64,000 bases of DNA, from contig NZ_JACYOX010000006.1 in assembly GCF_015352955.1 (NCBI RefSeq), forward strand, positions 96,437 to 160,436. Direction: 5' to 3'. A model generated the notes under the pieces. The model was given only the letters and a program-made list of their open reading frames with translations. It had not been told where the DNA came from and made no database searches. This document shows, in pieces, positions 61,580-64,000 of this stretch. The number at the start of each line of letters is the position of its first letter. Position 1 is the stretch's first letter. The translations under genes and the position numbers were made by a program. Source of the DNA: Noviherbaspirillum soli. GTDB taxonomy: Bacteria; Pseudomonadota; Gammaproteobacteria; Burkholderiales; Burkholderiaceae_D.

Positions 61580-62694
61580 GCTCGGTTCACAGAGTTAGGC
61601 ATCGCAAACAGGTCAGCAAGTTGCTTCGCTTCGTGCATCAAGCGATCGTTAAATTGCTAACGGATTAAACAAACCTTTATTTAAGATGGGATTACTGCTA
61701 GTAGGCTGCGACGATCTTACCACCGGAAAATTGGTGCGGATATCAATCGTTCTAAAAATTGGATTGCTTAAAAAAATGTTGATATTTTGCAACAACACAA
61801 GGCGAAATCTTTTGCCGCCTCCCTTCGTTTCCTACGGTTTACATATTTTCATTCAGGAAATTATTTTGTGTAGAAGTTGTTGAAGCTAGTTAATGTAAAA
61901 GATTGACCGAAAGGCTTTTCAGGGCATCTGCTGCGAGCGGTTTGTGGCTCATGTCGGGATAAGACGGAGTCTTGGCCCATTCCACGTGTAGAGGCGGCAT
62001 CGGCTGCTCTGCCGAAGTGGCGCTGTTAATGATTAATTATGAGGCTGGGCAGGATTTAACTTTAAAGCCCGGAAGCGTGCTTACTCTTTGTGAATTAATG
62101 ATGGTCAGTTAATTGACAATGGGCTATAGATCATGTGTAAGCAAATCTGCTGAAAGCAACCAGGTCAAATAAAGCCCTTCAGCGCCATGCCTGCATCGAT
62201 GTGTGATGTTCGCTACATTCTTTTTGAAGATAGCTTGCTTTGATAGCAACCGATGGTAATACACGTAGCTTGTTACAAGGCAAGAAGTAGTACAAAGCAA
62301 CTATTTTCCCGATTTAAAAACAGTCTGTATGTCCTATGTAAGAGGGGATTTATCGTCCATTCAAGTCGAGGAATCGCCGGGTACCATGCATCAAGCTTGT
62401 AGGAACTGATGAAGTGCATTGTAAGAATTTGTCCTACATTTGCTGACGCAACATTGAGAATTTATAAATATTTGACTTTGTTACCTGAAAGCGTGATGAA
62501 TTTCATTTACGACTTGGAGGGGGCAGAGGTGGGCCGCAAGAAAATCACAGAGAAATACGCTGTGCGGTAAGGCAAACAAAAAGTCTGTTGATATAGGAAT
62601 GGGCCGCTTTTTGCCTGCGCAAAGTACATGCGAATAATTCGACTGCTAGTCATCTCTTCATTGCATAAATCAAGAAATCCAAGGGAAAATTTTC
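61580..62694. other. Long AT-rich regulatory gap before the giant adhesin gene
   Basis: About 1.1 kb with short frames only, none of recognised family. I looked for a c-di-GMP riboswitch, tRNA and long inverted repeats and saw none. The length and AT-richness fit a complex control region or old debris. A sigma-54-like site lies at its end. Confidence 0.45.
62600..62615 (+). promoter_or_regulatory. Candidate sigma-54 promoter of the adhesin gene
   Basis: TGGGCCGCTTTTTGCC has -24 GG (62601-62602) and -12 GC (62613-62614) exactly ten bases apart, with TTGC intact. The -24 block is TGGGCCG against TGGCACG. The adhesin ATG is 80 bases downstream. The match is weaker than the site at 41067. Confidence 0.4.
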
Positions 62695-64000
62695 ATGGCA
62701 ATTAACCAGACGTCTTTCACGAATACGCCCCAAGCAGGCAATGACGTATACAACTATTCTGAGGATCAAATCTTAGGGCTGGCGAACTATAACAATACCA
62801 ACTCCGTCCTTACCTTGGACGTCATGGGTAATGATCTCGGCGGCAATGCGAAAACGCTTTATTCAGTTGACGACGGCAATGGAAATCCATTAACTGCTGA
62901 CTTTGAGTTATTGATAAAAGACGTGAATGCAAACGGTGTCTCGGGATGGGAAAAAACCGAGCAGCAGAACTGGGTACGGATTAATAATGGAAAAATTGAG
63001 TTTGCACTTGGCGCGGTAACAGATGGGGTGGCAGGCCCTAGCGGAACGAGTATCAATACATTGGCAGGCAATGAAGTTGTACACGACTCATTCGTCTATG
63101 CGATCCGCCTGGGTAACGGCACTCTTAGCCAAGCCCGCGTAACAGTGAACATATTGGGTCAAAATGACGGGCCAGTGATTGGCGCCGAAACGCTGACAGG
63201 CCAGGTAACAGAAAAAATCATCCCGACGGGGACCCTTGTCACTACAGGCAATATTGCCTTCACTGACGCAGATTTGGCTGACACTCATACAGCCACAGTG
63301 GTTACTTCCACAGCAGGCGCATTGGGTCAATTAACAGCTAGCATCAGCGGAGACACCACCGGCACCGGCAAAGGCGGCGTGGTCACATGGAACTACAGCG
63401 TAAACGCTTCGGCAGTGGAATATCTGGCTGCGGGCGAGACCAAAGTGGAACATTTTACTGTCGTGCTCAGCGACGGCAGAGGCGGTACGGTTGAGCGCAC
63501 TGTTACAGTCAACGTTATCGGCACTAACGATGCGCCAGTCCTGTCCGGTACGCAGGCGACTCTGGCAAGCGGCACCGAGGATACGGCTTACACCGTCAAG
63601 GCATCTGATCTGCTGCAGGGCTTCAGTGATGTCGATGGCGACAAGCTGTCAGTAGCTGACCTGAAAAGCAGCAACGGCACGGTCGTCGACAATGGCGATG
63701 GCACCTACACGATGACGCCAGCCGCGAACTACAACGGCAAAGTCACTCTTAGCTACAGCGTCACCGATAGCAACGGCAGCACAGTGGCAGCCAGCCAGCA
63801 GTTCAACCTCGCGGCAGTCAATGATGCAGTGACCGGCAGCGCCACGGCTGTTCTGGCTGCAGGCACCGAAGACACCGCATACACCGTGACCGCAGCACAG
63901 CTGCTGCAAGGTTTCAGCGATGTGGACGTTGCTACCAACGGCCAGGTGCTGAGCGTATCTGGCGCGGTTACAGCCGACCACGGCACGGTTGCCGACAATG
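62695..64000 (+). CDS. Giant repeat adhesin (VCBS/cadherin-like repeats), N-terminal part
   Basis: The frame is open from ATG 62695 to the window end (435 codons). The N-terminus has no signal peptide (MAINQTSFTNTPQAGNDVYN), as usual for type I secreted adhesins with a C-terminal signal. After a 150-residue start domain (NSVLTLDVMGNDLGGNAKTL), a VCBS repeat follows (TGNIAFTDADLADTHTATVV, VNVIGTNDAPVL). Tandem cadherin-like modules come next, with GTEDTAYTV and LLQGFSDVDGDKLSV, GDGTYTMTPAANYNGKVTLS and then a second GTEDTAYTV copy. Asp-rich loops probably bind calcium. LapA/BapA-type proteins of this kind mediate biofilm attachment. AAGGG lies nine bases upstream of the start. Confidence 0.88.
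   Translation, partial: MAINQTSFTNTPQAGNDVYNYSEDQILGLANYNNTNSVLTLDVMGNDLGGNAKTLYSVDDGNGNPLTADFELLIKDVNANGVSGWEKTEQQNWVRINNGKIEFALGAVTDGVAGPSGTSINTLAGNEVVHDSFVYAIRLGNGTLSQARVTVNILGQNDGPVIGAETLTGQVTEKIIPTGTLVTTGNIAFTDADLADTHTATVVTSTAGALGQLTASISGDTTGTGKGGVVTWNYSVNASAVEYLAAGETKVEHFTVVLSDGRGGTVERTVTVNVIGTNDAPVLSGTQATLASGTEDTAYTVKASDLLQGFSDVDGDKLSVADLKSSNGTVVDNGDGTYTMTPAANYNGKVTLSYSVTDSNGSTVAASQQFNLAAVNDAVTGSATAVLAAGTEDTAYTVTAAQLLQGFSDVDVATNGQVLSVSGAVTADHGTVADN

Noticed and set aside
61686..61883. 65-codon plus-strand frame with LVGC near its start, like a lipoprotein
   Set aside because: No proper signal-peptide length before the Cys, no family and AT-rich random-looking composition.
61580..62694. 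Possible c-di-GMP riboswitch or small RNA in the long gap before the adhesin
   Set aside because: The conserved core sequences of c-di-GMP riboswitches were not found, and no strong hairpin with a T-run was seen.
1..64000. CRISPR array, tRNA, rRNA, prophage or integrase with attachment sites
   Set aside because: No regularly spaced direct repeats, no cloverleaf-type sequence and no phage structural or integrase gene were recognised on reading the window.

Overview
The window reads as chromosome of a GC-rich betaproteobacterium, most probably Burkholderiales and plausibly Oxalobacteraceae (the Massilia / Noviherbaspirillum / Herbaspirillum group). This is inferred from the gene families: a PhaM-like polyhydroxybutyrate granule protein, paired DUF3108 proteins, a PEP-CTERM protein with a sigma-54-type promoter, a Tad pilus locus beside a NreB/NreC-like two-component pair, and a giant VCBS/cadherin-type adhesin. 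No rRNA, tRNA or CRISPR array was seen.

Left part (1-26 kb, high GC) is a signalling-rich core region. It holds two DUF3108 envelope proteins, an orphan periplasmic ligand-binding protein, a PhaM-like protein and four large hybrid sensor kinases (3.4-6.3, 7.4-10.8, 11.4-14.8 and 20.8-23.3 kb). A DnaQ/RNase D-like exonuclease gene is translationally coupled between the second and third kinase. Also present are a CYTH-CHAD protein, an orphan PstS behind a good Pho box, a periplasmic glutathione peroxidase, an alpha/beta hydrolase, a diguanylate cyclase with an inhibitory site, and a VWA protein. A 26-residue membrane ORF lies at 20.4 kb.

Middle part (26.4-41 kb) is a surface-polysaccharide region. 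It starts with a GT2 glycosyltransferase, a GtrA protein and a Wzx-like flippase. It then passes into visibly AT-richer DNA with two tandem GT32 glycosyltransferases, three GT2 enzymes, a decayed GT2 copy, an IS5-family remnant, an acyltransferase-3, a truncated HAD/UbiA gene and a PIG-L deacetylase. The base composition and the debris suggest an acquired, still-eroding island.

Right part (41-64 kb, high GC again) is devoted to the cell surface. It has a PEP-CTERM protein with a -24/-12 promoter, a frameshifted secreted-protein pseudogene, and a complete minus-strand Tad/Flp operon (58.7 to about 44.9 kb). The operon runs: two Flp-type pilins, prepilin peptidase, an unusual AAA ATPase, CpaB, secretin, lipoprotein, three TadE/TadG-type proteins, CpaE, CpaF, TadB, TadC and a TPR/LytR_C lipoprotein. 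An Ig-like lipoprotein gene follows. Upstream are a NarL-type regulator and its NreB-like kinase. The window ends inside a giant adhesin gene that also has a sigma-54-like site. Together the genes suggest a bacterium that regulates attachment through c-di-GMP, phosphorelays and possibly RpoN, using pili, polysaccharide, PEP-CTERM protein and adhesin.
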